From Candidatus Azophilus lithoversatilis (GTDB lineage: Bacteria; Pseudomonadota; Gammaproteobacteria; Pseudomonadales; Azotimanducaceae), in NCBI GenBank assembly GCA_028278675.1, contig JAQAJJ010000030.1:1-51398 (forward strand): DNA of 51,398 nucleotides, in the 5' to 3' direction. Positions within the stretch are counted from its first letter, which is position 1, and each line of letters begins with the position of its first letter. Below, one piece after another: positions 17,634 to 24,881 of this stretch. Below the pieces are notes generated by a model. The model ran no database searches, was not told the origin of the DNA, and saw only the letters and a program-made list of their open reading frames with translations. The translations under genes and the position numbers were made by a program.

Positions 17634-17691
17634 GGAGTTTCCTGCCGCGAAACTCAAAACGACCCCTCGGACGCTCCAGGGTCCGAGGGGT
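17634..17691. repeat. Repeat family B: two-hairpin element, copy 1
   Basis: Stem 1 pairs GAGTTTC (17635-17641) with GAAACTC (17649-17655). Stem 2 pairs ACCCCTCGGAC (17662-17672) with GTCCGAGGGGT (17681-17691), 11 perfect pairs. There is no T-run after it, so it is not a classical terminator. It occupies the 400-base space between pgsA and the PiT-like gene; the rest of that space (17360-17633 and 17692-17759) holds no gene I can support. Confidence 0.7.
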
Positions 17692-17759
17692 CGCGCGATC
17701 AGTGACTGCCCGGCTTGGATACACTGCGCGTCCATTCGCCGCCGCCCCAAGGGGAATCG

Positions 17760-18716
17760 ATGCCGCTGACAGAAGTGCTCATGCTCCTGGGTTTCGCCTT
17801 GGCTGCCTACTCGGTGGTGTCCAACGACTCCATCCAGACCTTGGGGACCTTCCTCTCCTCCAACGCCCATCGGCCTTGGTGGCTGCTGTGGCTGTTCACA
17901 GGCTCAATCCTGGTGGCGGTGGCGGTTTGGGGCTGGATCGTCAACGATGGCGATCCCGCCCACGGTCGCCTGGAAGCCTTCCCTCCGCCGGAGGGCGGCG
18001 TCAACTGGCTGCACGTGCTGGCGCCGTTCACCCTGTTGGTGCTGACCCGATTCGGCGTGCCGGTGAGCACCACCTTCCTCGTGCTGAGCGTGTTTGCGCC
18101 CGGCAACATCGAGAACATGCTGTTCAAGTCCCTAGCCGGTTATGCCGTTGCCTTTGTGGTGGCCATCGGTCTGTACTTCGCCGTTCGCCGCCTCAACGAC
18201 TACCTCGTGCGCAGCGCCGGCAGCGCCGAGGCGCAGGCTGCGCATTGGGTGATCCTGCAGTGGTTGGCCACGGCCTTTCTTTGGAGCCAGTGGCTGATTC
18301 AGGACTTGGCGAACATTTTCGTGTTCCTGCCACGCACCCTCGGCTTCACCGCACTGCTCGGCGCCCTGGTGCTGTTGCTGGCTATGCAGGGCGTCATCTA
18401 CTACCAACGGGGCGGACAGATTCAGCGGATCGTCACCAGCAAGACCATGACCACGGACGTCCGCTCCGCCACTATCATTGACTTCATCTTCGGCCTGATC
18501 CTGCTGGTCTTCAAGGAGTGGAGCAACATGCCGATGAGCACGACTTGGGTGTTTCTCGGGCTGCTGGCCGGACGCGAGATCGCCATGCGGATGCAGAGCG
18601 GCGGCGACCTCAAGGCAGCGGGCAAGCTGATTGGCAGCGATGCCTTCAAAGCCTTCGCCGGCTTGGTGGTGAGCGTCATTCTGGCCGTCGCGGGCATCTA
18701 CTTGGCTGGCGGATAG
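17760..18716 (+). CDS. PiT-like inorganic phosphate transporter family membrane protein
   Basis: A 318-residue membrane protein with about eight hydrophobic segments. Two halves carry related signatures: VVSNDSIQTLGTFLSS with VPVSTTFLVLSVFA in the first, and IQDLANIFVFLPRTL with NMPMSTTWVFLGLLAGREIAM in the second. PiT transporters have the same inverted duplication with (A)ND-x-AN-x-G and P-x-STTH motifs, so I infer relationship to PiT. The key His of STTH is replaced by Phe and Trp, so the substrate may differ. The start ATG 17760 follows AGGGGAATCG. No PhoU-like gene is adjacent. Confidence 0.65.
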   Translation: MPLTEVLMLLGFALAAYSVVSNDSIQTLGTFLSSNAHRPWWLLWLFTGSILVAVAVWGWIVNDGDPAHGRLEAFPPPEGGVNWLHVLAPFTLLVLTRFGVPVSTTFLVLSVFAPGNIENMLFKSLAGYAVAFVVAIGLYFAVRRLNDYLVRSAGSAEAQAAHWVILQWLATAFLWSQWLIQDLANIFVFLPRTLGFTALLGALVLLLAMQGVIYYQRGGQIQRIVTSKTMTTDVRSATIIDFIFGLILLVFKEWSNMPMSTTWVFLGLLAGREIAMRMQSGGDLKAAGKLIGSDAFKAFAGLVVSVILAVAGIYLAGG

Positions 18717-18879
18717 CGTTGATAGCGGGTTGGCCTGGGCAGTCGGCCTGCGATGGAAACCCCTTCGGGTGCTGTTGTAGCATCCGGCGAAGCATGAAGG
18801 CCCCCCTGTCAACGATTTTCAGGCTTCCATTTGGCGGTGTGCGCGCGGCCTTTGGTCAACCATCCGCGTGGGGCGAGGC

Positions 18880-19071
18880 GTGAAGAAATATCCGCCAACG
18901 CCGCAGGAACTCCGCGAGTGGATGGACCGCAAAGGCCTGTCCAACAAGGAAGTCGCCAAGGCGCTGCGCCTGTCCGACGGGCGCGTGGTGCGCTTTTGGA
19001 CCTCAAAGAAGGATCCGAGGCCGATTCCCTATCCGAGTTGGTACACGCTGCGCCACAAATTCGGCAAGTAG
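18880..19071 (+). CDS. Small helix-turn-helix-like protein
   Basis: A 63-residue basic protein: VKKYPPTPQELREWMDRKGL, then SNKEVAKALRLSDGRVVRFW, which reads as the paired helices of an XRE-like helix-turn-helix, and a tail rich in Pro and Tyr. The start GTG 18880 has GGGGCGAGGC just upstream. It resembles small phage-derived or CII-like DNA-binding proteins. It stands alone between the PiT-like gene and a convergent methyltransferase gene, so its target is unknown. Confidence 0.65.
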   Translation: MKKYPPTPQELREWMDRKGLSNKEVAKALRLSDGRVVRFWTSKKDPRPIPYPSWYTLRHKFGK

Positions 19072-19074
19072 GCT

Positions 19075-19815
19075 CTATGGTTTTCGGAACAGCAGCGTAA
19101 AGCGGTCGGTGTTGCCGCTCACCGAACGGCGCCCCACTTCGTAGCGCAGTTCGTCGTCGAGGCGGTAGTGCAGGTCGGAGTAGTCCACAAACTCGAAGCC
19201 GGCCGCCTCGATTTCCTGGATGGCCAGTACTGGGTCCATGCGCCGCCAGTTCTCGAAGTTGTCCGCTTGCATGTGGCGGCGGGTGTGATCAACGACGCCG
19301 TAGTAGCCGCCAGGCTTCAACGCCGCGAAAGTCGAGGCGTTGAGAGCGGCCCGGCCGGCGGCGGTGAAATTGTGCAGGTTGCGAAAGGTCAGCACCAAGT
19401 CCATGTCCTCGGCCTCGAAGCTTAAGCCCTCGATCCGCCGTCCTACTCGAGCCATGTCGCCTTGCGATTCGATGACCTTGATGCGGTCGAAGCCCGGCTT
19501 GCCAAACAGGCTTTCCCGCATTCGGTCGGTGTAGAGGGACACGAAGAGCTCGCCGTCTTCATACAGCAGCGGCGCCAGAATCTTGGTGTACCAGCCGCCA
19601 CCGGGCACCAGTTCCAGCACCCGCATGTCCTGGCGAAAGCGGAAAAACGCCAAGGTTTCGGCGGGTTTTCGGTTGGCGTCCCGAGCCCGTTCCGCCTCAG
19701 TGCGGATTTCCGCCGCTTGGGCAGTGGCAACGGCTTCGGCCAAATCCGCTGCGGCGGTGGCGACAACGGCGAAGGGAAGCAGCGCGGCAAGCGCGATTTG
19801 GATCAAGTTCTTCAT
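19075..19815 (-). CDS. Exported SAM-dependent methyltransferase-like protein
   Basis: A 246-residue protein with a signal peptide (MKNLIQIALAALLPFAVVATAAA). A class I methyltransferase fold follows: motif I is VLELVPGGGWYTKIL, an acidic residue follows in ELFVSLYTDR, then DLVLTFRNLHNF and ALKPGGYYGVVDH. It matches the predicted periplasmic methyltransferases common in gammaproteobacteria (COG4798 type). How SAM would reach the periplasm is unexplained for this family. The start ATG 19815 has GGAG upstream. It lies downstream of the hydroxyacid dehydrogenase on the same strand. Confidence 0.85.
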   Translation of the reverse strand: MKNLIQIALAALLPFAVVATAAADLAEAVATAQAAEIRTEAERARDANRKPAETLAFFRFRQDMRVLELVPGGGWYTKILAPLLYEDGELFVSLYTDRMRESLFGKPGFDRIKVIESQGDMARVGRRIEGLSFEAEDMDLVLTFRNLHNFTAAGRAALNASTFAALKPGGYYGVVDHTRRHMQADNFENWRRMDPVLAIQEIEAAGFEFVDYSDLHYRLDDELRYEVGRRSVSGNTDRFTLLFRKP

Positions 19816-19865
19816 GGTGACTCCTGCGATGGTTGGCAATGGGTGTTTGTGGCTGACTCTGCGAA

Positions 19866-20924
19866 TCAGCGGTTCGGTCCTCGATTCATCGGATAGGGTT
19901 GCCAGCGTTCCAAGGGCGCCCGCGGCAGCACGGTGGGATTGACGCAACTGAGCGGCCACCGGTTCTGCAGCACCAAGGCGACTTCACGGCCCACCCGGCG
20001 CCGGGTTTCCGGGCGCATGCGGGTGGTGGCGGAGGCCACGTGGGGGGTGAGGACCACCTGATCCATGTCCAGCAAAGGGTTGTCCGCGGCGATCGGTTCG
20101 CGTTCCAGCACATCAAGGCCGGCCGCGGCGATGCGCTCCTCGGCCAGAGCGTTGATCAAGTCCCGCTCCTTAATGATGGAACCGCGGGCGGTGTTGATGA
20201 TGACGGCGCTCGGCTGCATTTGCGTAAAGGCCGAGGCGTCAAAGGCATGGCGGGTTTCGGAGTTGAGTGGCGCGTGAATGGACAGGTAGTCGCTGCGTTG
20301 CAGCAGTTCCAGGAAGCTGACCGGTTCGACGCCGGCTTCGCTGACGGTCAGTTCGCTGACGTAGGGATCATGGGCGATGACGCGCATGCCGAACGCCGCC
20401 GCCCGCCGCGCCGTGCAGCGGGCCACATTGCCAAAGGCAAACAAACCCAAGGTCCGGCCCATCAGCCTCGGGACGTTGTTGAGCAGCGAGCGTCCCTTGA
20501 ACCAGTTCCCTTCGCCTACCATGCGCTGCATGATGCGGCTGCGCCGGCCAGCTGCCAAGAGCAGCATCATGGCATGGTCGGCGACCTCCTCAATGAACAC
20601 GTCGGGCACGTTGGTGACGACGATGCCGGCCTCGGTGGCCGCTTCGATGTCCACCATATCAACACCAACGCTGCCGACGCCGATCACGACGCAGCGGTCG
20701 AGTTGGTCGATGACGGTGCGGTCGATGTGAATGCCCCAGGAGGTGATGATGGCGTCCGCGTCCTTGGCGCCGGCGGCGAATTCGGCGGCGCTCGCCCCCG
20801 CCACTTCCACGATATCCGCCACCGGCGCGAGCGCTTCAAGCTCCAGCGCATAGCGTTCCGCCACCACCTCGGCATGCGCTCGGCGCGGCAGCTGCACGGC
20901 GACTTTCTTCTTGGTCAAAGCCAT
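19866..20924 (-). CDS. D-isomer-specific 2-hydroxyacid dehydrogenase
   Basis: A 352-residue NAD-dependent dehydrogenase of the D-2-hydroxyacid family. The NAD-binding motif is GLFAFGNVARCTARRAAAFG, a variant in which the usual GxGxxG reads AFGNVA. The catalytic Arg lies in NTARGSIIKE, the Glu in GLDVLEREP and the His in VVLTPHVASAT. Substrate unknown; the family includes phosphoglycerate, glyoxylate and hydroxypyruvate enzymes. Two starts are possible: ATG 20924 (with GGGAG just upstream) and ATG 20954. It diverges from the aldolase gene, and both may serve hydroxy- or oxo-acid metabolism. Confidence 0.9.
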   Translation of the reverse strand: MALTKKKVAVQLPRRAHAEVVAERYALELEALAPVADIVEVAGASAAEFAAGAKDADAIITSWGIHIDRTVIDQLDRCVVIGVGSVGVDMVDIEAATEAGIVVTNVPDVFIEEVADHAMMLLLAAGRRSRIMQRMVGEGNWFKGRSLLNNVPRLMGRTLGLFAFGNVARCTARRAAAFGMRVIAHDPYVSELTVSEAGVEPVSFLELLQRSDYLSIHAPLNSETRHAFDASAFTQMQPSAVIINTARGSIIKERDLINALAEERIAAAGLDVLEREPIAADNPLLDMDQVVLTPHVASATTRMRPETRRRVGREVALVLQNRWPLSCVNPTVLPRAPLERWQPYPMNRGPNR

Positions 20925-21049
20925 CGCTCCCACTATTGCACTCTGAATTTGCATCCCGGTCAGGATGCCAGCGCAAATTCTCGCATGTTAGAGTTGCGAA
21001 ATCGACGCAGCTCGTCAACATAGCGGCAGCGTTCGAATCGGCGCAAAAC

Positions 21050-21140
21050 CTAACGAGGCAATGCCTCAGACCAACGAAAAGGCGGTCGCCGGGTACAAGA
21101 GTTGACTCATTTGGCAACCTTCCCCCGCGATAAGGAAGAA
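21050..21140 (+). repeat. Repeat family A, copy 2
   Basis: The copy begins CTAACGAGGCAATGCCTC, with the perfect dyad GAGGC-AAT-GCCTC, continues through GGCGGTCGCCGGG and GTTGACTCATTTGGCAACC, and ends near CCCGCGATAAGG. It aligns without gaps for about 90 bases with the copy inside the helicase gene at 25721. It sits immediately before the ribosome-binding site of the aldolase gene, in the same orientation, so it forms most of the leader or promoter region of that gene. Confidence 0.75.
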
Positions 21141-21156
21141 AAACCAGGAGTGTCCA

Positions 21157-21948
21157 GTGCGTTCAAACAAGGCTTTGGCGGCGTGGCGCAACGGCGAACG
21201 GACCATCGGCCTGTGGCTGTCCCTGGCCAACGTTCATAGCGCCGAGACCTTGGCTGGCCTCGGTTTCGATTGGGTCTGCATCGACCTGCAGCACGGCCTG
21301 CTCGACTACAAGGACCTCACCGCCATGCTGCCGGCCATTTCCGCCAGCGACGCGACCCCCTTGGTGCGGGTGCCTTGGAATGAGCCCTACGAAATCATGA
21401 AGGCCCTCGATGCCGGTGCCTACGGTGTGATCGTGCCGATGATCAACAACCGGGCCGAAGCCGAGCAGGCGGTGGCCGCCTGCCGTTACCCGCCGCAGGG
21501 CAATCGCTCATTCGGGCCTATTCGTGCCGCGCTTTACGGCGGTCGCGGCTACGCAAAGGAGGCCAACGGCGAGATCGCCTGCATCGCCATGATTGAGACG
21601 GCGGAAGGCGTTGGGAAGGTGGAGGAGATCGTAACGACCCCAGGTCTCGACGGCGTGTACATCGGCCCCTCGGATCTGGCCTTGTCCTTGGGACTGGTGC
21701 CGAGGGGCGACAACGATGATCCCGTCCATGCGGCAACCGTTGAGCGCATTCGGGATGCCTGCCAACGCCATGGCGTGGCCGTCGGCATCCATACGGGGGG
21801 CTTGGAGTATACGAAACGCTACCTCGACCTCGGCTTCAACTTCGTCACGCTGGGCTCGGACATAGGCTTCATGGTCCGCACCGCAGCGGGCGATTTGGCC
21901 GCGGTTCGGGGCACGATGGAAGAGCAACGCGAAAAGACCGGCTACTGA
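21157..21948 (+). CDS. HpcH/HpaI family aldolase
   Basis: A 263-residue class II pyruvate-type aldolase, related to 4-hydroxy-2-oxoheptanedioate aldolase, which splits 4-hydroxy-2-oxoacids into pyruvate and an aldehyde. The signatures are FDWVCIDLQHGLLD, the Arg in PLVRVPWNEP, the metal-binding Glu in AMIETAEGVGKVEEI and the Asp in GVYIGPSDLALSLG. It begins with GTG 21157 after CAGGAG. The enoyl-CoA hydratase gene follows 16 bases later, so the two are likely co-transcribed. The promoter region is repeat A. Confidence 0.92.
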   Translation: MRSNKALAAWRNGERTIGLWLSLANVHSAETLAGLGFDWVCIDLQHGLLDYKDLTAMLPAISASDATPLVRVPWNEPYEIMKALDAGAYGVIVPMINNRAEAEQAVAACRYPPQGNRSFGPIRAALYGGRGYAKEANGEIACIAMIETAEGVGKVEEIVTTPGLDGVYIGPSDLALSLGLVPRGDNDDPVHAATVERIRDACQRHGVAVGIHTGGLEYTKRYLDLGFNFVTLGSDIGFMVRTAAGDLAAVRGTMEEQREKTGY

Positions 21949-21964
21949 ACTTCAAGGGGACGCC

Positions 21965-22756
21965 ATGAACTACGAACAGATTCTCTTCTCAGCCGAAGGT
22001 GAAGTGGGGATTCTCACGCTCAACCGCCCGGACCGGATGAACGCTTGGACCCATGTGATGCGCGATGAGCTCATCGACGCCATCCGTCGGTGCAACCAGG
22101 ACCCGACCATTGGCGCCATCGTCATCACTGGCGCGGGACGGGGCTTCTGCGCCGGCGCCGACATCAAGCAGAACTTCCAGGCGCGAATCGACGGCAAGGG
22201 CTCGGAGCCCAGCGGTCAAAACACGGTTGATTGGGTGGATCTGCTGCGCTCCTCCAAGCCGATCGTCGCCGCCGTCAACGGCGCCAGCGTCGGCGTTGGC
22301 GCGACCATGATTCTGCCCTGTGACGTCATCATCGCCTCCGAAGCCGCCAAGTTCGCCATGGCCTTCATCAAGATGGGCCTGGTCCCGGAATTGGCCAGCT
22401 CCCACTTTCTCGTGCAGCGCATGGGCTTTGGCCGGGCCAGCGAAATGTGCCTCTCCGGTCGTCTGTACAGCGCCACCGAGGCCCACGCGGCTGGCTTGGT
22501 GGATCGTCTGGCCAAGCCGGAGGCATTGATGGACACCGCCTTGGAGACGGCTCGCTCCTTCGCCGCCAATCCAACCCCGCAGTTGCGCTGGGTCAAGCAG
22601 TTGTTGACCGAGAACGGATCCAACGCGGATTTGACGCAAGTGCAAAAGCGGGAGGGGACCTTGCTGCAGGCCGCCTACAAAACGCCGGAGCACAAGGAGG
22701 CCGTGGCCGCCTTTTTGGAAAAGCGCCCCGCTGACTTCCGCAAACTGACGGGCTAG
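21965..22756 (+). CDS. Enoyl-CoA hydratase/isomerase family protein
   Basis: A 263-residue crotonase-fold protein. The oxyanion-hole segments are GRGFCAGADIKQNF and AAVNGASVGVGATMILPCD. At the place of the first catalytic Glu of classical hydratases the sequence has ATM, while a Glu remains in LVPELASSHFL; this pattern is seen in enoyl-CoA isomerases and related enzymes, so hydratase activity is not certain. The start ATG 21965 follows AAGGGGACGCC. It forms an apparent operon with the aldolase. Confidence 0.9.
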   Translation: MNYEQILFSAEGEVGILTLNRPDRMNAWTHVMRDELIDAIRRCNQDPTIGAIVITGAGRGFCAGADIKQNFQARIDGKGSEPSGQNTVDWVDLLRSSKPIVAAVNGASVGVGATMILPCDVIIASEAAKFAMAFIKMGLVPELASSHFLVQRMGFGRASEMCLSGRLYSATEAHAAGLVDRLAKPEALMDTALETARSFAANPTPQLRWVKQLLTENGSNADLTQVQKREGTLLQAAYKTPEHKEAVAAFLEKRPADFRKLTG

Positions 22757-22772
22757 GTCGCGTTATCAGGCC

Positions 22773-23240
22773 CTAGGGCTCGCCGTGCGTCGGCGGCGTT
22801 GAAATGAACGCCGGCGTTTCGCAAATCGCGTAGGGGTGGACGTGCATTTCGTCCAGCGCCGTGCGGTGTTGTCGGAGCCCCTCCCGCCGCTCCCGCTCCA
22901 ACTGTTCGCTGGCGGGTTTTAGGAAAACGCTGCCGAGTTCCGAGAAGATTGGGTGCATGGGCTTGGGTGGTTCGAATCGGCACGCGGTCTCCCACTGGCC
23001 GACATGCAGTTCGACGACATCGATGCGCTCGATGAAGCTCCAATGGCTGAACGTCAGAGGCTGGCCGGTGGCGAGCAGAATGGGCAACACCTCACCCTTG
23101 GCCGCCGTGGAGCGGAACAGATCCTGCGCCACCAGCCAAGGATGGCTGTCCTTGAAAAGACCGTCGCTGCCGCTTTCGAGAAGCCCTGCGATGGCTTTTT
23201 CGGTAACCACCGTGGCGATGCACCAGGAAGCGGCGTTCAT
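22773..23240 (-). CDS. Conserved hypothetical protein
   Basis: A 155-residue soluble protein I do not assign to a named family. It opens with ASWCIATVVTEKAIAGLLES, followed by FKDSHPWLVAQDLFRST, an ILLATGQPLTFSHW segment and FIERIDVVELHVGQWET, and ends HVHPYAICETPAF. The strand order around TFSHWSFIERIDVVEL is reminiscent of small PUA/ASCH-like folds, which is only a guess. AAGGGG lies about 8 bases before the ATG. It diverges from the VRR-NUC gene with 15 bases between the starts. Confidence 0.6.
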   Translation of the reverse strand: MNAASWCIATVVTEKAIAGLLESGSDGLFKDSHPWLVAQDLFRSTAAKGEVLPILLATGQPLTFSHWSFIERIDVVELHVGQWETACRFEPPKPMHPIFSELGSVFLKPASEQLERERREGLRQHRTALDEMHVHPYAICETPAFISTPPTHGEP

Positions 23241-23242
23241 TC

Positions 23243-23248
23243 TATAAT
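23243..23248 (+). promoter_or_regulatory. Candidate -10 box, possibly for a leaderless VRR-NUC mRNA
   Basis: TATAAT ends 7 bases before the ATG of the VRR-NUC gene and there is no Shine-Dalgarno sequence in CCCCTTC. Transcription starting about 7 bases downstream would give an mRNA beginning at or next to the start codon. No clear -35 was found. Confidence 0.35.
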
Positions 23249-23255
23249 CCCCTTC

Positions 23256-24881
23256 ATGTCGTCCGCCGCGCCTCCTGCTCCTTCGCTGCGCCCCGGCGAA
23301 CCGCCGCCGCCTGACTACTACCGCGACAATCTACTGCGCTTGGCCCGCTTTGTCATGACCGAGCACTTCGACCTGTTGATGCCGGAGGACGAGCGCTGCC
23401 TATCCGCGATACTGGCAGCGAACAAACCCGCGCAGCGCCTTTTCGCCCGTTTGATCACCCGCAAGGGGCCTCTGCTGCGCGCCGACCGGCTCAGCTACGC
23501 CGAAGTGGCGGACCCAATGCCAGCGCTCGAAGCCTTGGCAGACGCCGGGCTTGTGCATTTGAATCCCGAGGCGCCGGCGGGCGAGCTGCTCGCGTTGCTC
23601 ACCCGGGATGAACTCCGTAGCCGATTCAAGGCGGCCGACCGTCCCAAGCCGGAACTGATTGAGGCAATCGTCGAACGTCATGCCGAGCCTTGGATTCGCG
23701 CCGCAGTGAAGGCGCAGTCCCACTGGTTGGCGGTGGCCTGTTGGCCTGGCTTGAAGCTGGCCCAATTGCTCTTTTTTGGCGATGGCCATCGAGATCTGAG
23801 CGTGTTGGTGCTCGAAGATCTGGGTTGGCGGCGCTATGAGGACTACGCCATCACCTCGGATCGGCGCCTGTTCAGGGACCGGGACGAAATTGACCGCTAC
23901 CTGCGCGCCCGACTGCTGAATGAGGCCACCCACAACTTGGATCAACTGCCGGGAATGGCCCATCCGCTGTCCAAGGCGCTGGTGGCGTGCTCCGCTCCGC
24001 CCTCCCGTTTGGAGGAGAAAACCCTGAATCGGGCGCGCAATCGCTTGGGACGCTGGTTTGAGCGGGCAGGCGAGTGGCAGGCTGCCCTCGGCTGCTACGC
24101 GGCTTCGACAGCCCATCCGGCGCGGGAGCGGCAGGTGCGGATCCTGCGCCGCATCGGTGAGGAACAAGCCGCCGAGGGCCTGCTGCGCACCATCGCACAG
24201 GCGCCGGTGTGCGCCGAGGAAGCTGATTTTGCAGTTCGATTCGACCAGCGGAGAAAACGCTGTGCGCCGAAGACCACGACCAAAGCCCTCGGGTTGGCAG
24301 GGACGGATCGGATTGAACGGCACGCCATGAAGCTGCTCGCCACCGAGGGAGGCGAGGCTTGGCATCTGGAAAACCACCTGCCTCGCGGGCTGGCCGGCCT
24401 CGTCTTTTGGGAGGTGATGTTCGCGCCGGTGGCCGGAGTCTTCCTCAACCCCTACCAAGACGCGCCGCTGGATCTCCACTGGCAGGATTTCGCTGCAACC
24501 CGCGCCGAGGCCATCACCGCGCAAAAGGAGCGCTTGGCCAACCCAGCGCAGTTTGCGGAAACGCTGCGCCGCACTCTGCGAACCAAGGTGGGGATTGCTA
24601 ACCGACTGGTCAGTTGGCGTCACTGGGACGGCTACCTGATTGAACGGTTGCTCGAAACAGTCCCCCACAACGTTTTGCTCGGGCTGGCCTGCCGTGTCAT
24701 CGGCAATCCGGGGGCCACGCGGACCGGATTTCCCGATCTGTTGGTCCTCTACGGCGCCCAGGACTACGAATTCGTCGAGGTCAAGGGGCCGACGGACGGC
24801 CTGCAGCCGGCCCAACGCCAGTGGTTCGACTACTTGGAAGGCAACGGCTTCAAAGCCAGGGTGCTGAAATTCAAAGCTTGA
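23256..24881 (+). CDS. VRR-NUC domain protein (bacterial FAN1-like nuclease)
   Basis: A 541-residue protein. The C-terminal VRR-NUC fold carries the PD-(D/E)XK core near residues 490-515: TGFPDLLVLYG, then YEFVEVKGPTDGL and LQPAQRQWFDYL. The N-terminal four fifths contain helical regions as in bacterial FAN1 relatives, including a stretch near residue 75 that resembles a DNA-binding SAP-type region (LLALLTRDELRSRFKA). FAN1 enzymes cut flaps and interstrand crosslinks; here that is inferred. The gene is coupled to the helicase gene that follows, with TTGA shared between start and stop. The ATG is 15 bases from the divergent gene. Confidence 0.85.
   Translation: MSSAAPPAPSLRPGEPPPPDYYRDNLLRLARFVMTEHFDLLMPEDERCLSAILAANKPAQRLFARLITRKGPLLRADRLSYAEVADPMPALEALADAGLVHLNPEAPAGELLALLTRDELRSRFKAADRPKPELIEAIVERHAEPWIRAAVKAQSHWLAVACWPGLKLAQLLFFGDGHRDLSVLVLEDLGWRRYEDYAITSDRRLFRDRDEIDRYLRARLLNEATHNLDQLPGMAHPLSKALVACSAPPSRLEEKTLNRARNRLGRWFERAGEWQAALGCYAASTAHPARERQVRILRRIGEEQAAEGLLRTIAQAPVCAEEADFAVRFDQRRKRCAPKTTTKALGLAGTDRIERHAMKLLATEGGEAWHLENHLPRGLAGLVFWEVMFAPVAGVFLNPYQDAPLDLHWQDFAATRAEAITAQKERLANPAQFAETLRRTLRTKVGIANRLVSWRHWDGYLIERLLETVPHNVLLGLACRVIGNPGATRTGFPDLLVLYGAQDYEFVEVKGPTDGLQPAQRQWFDYLEGNGFKARVLKFKA

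Noticed and set aside
17662-17691. Rho-independent terminator after pgsA
   Set aside because: The stem is perfect but not followed by a T-run, lies 300 bases from the pgsA stop, and matches the architecture of repeat B.
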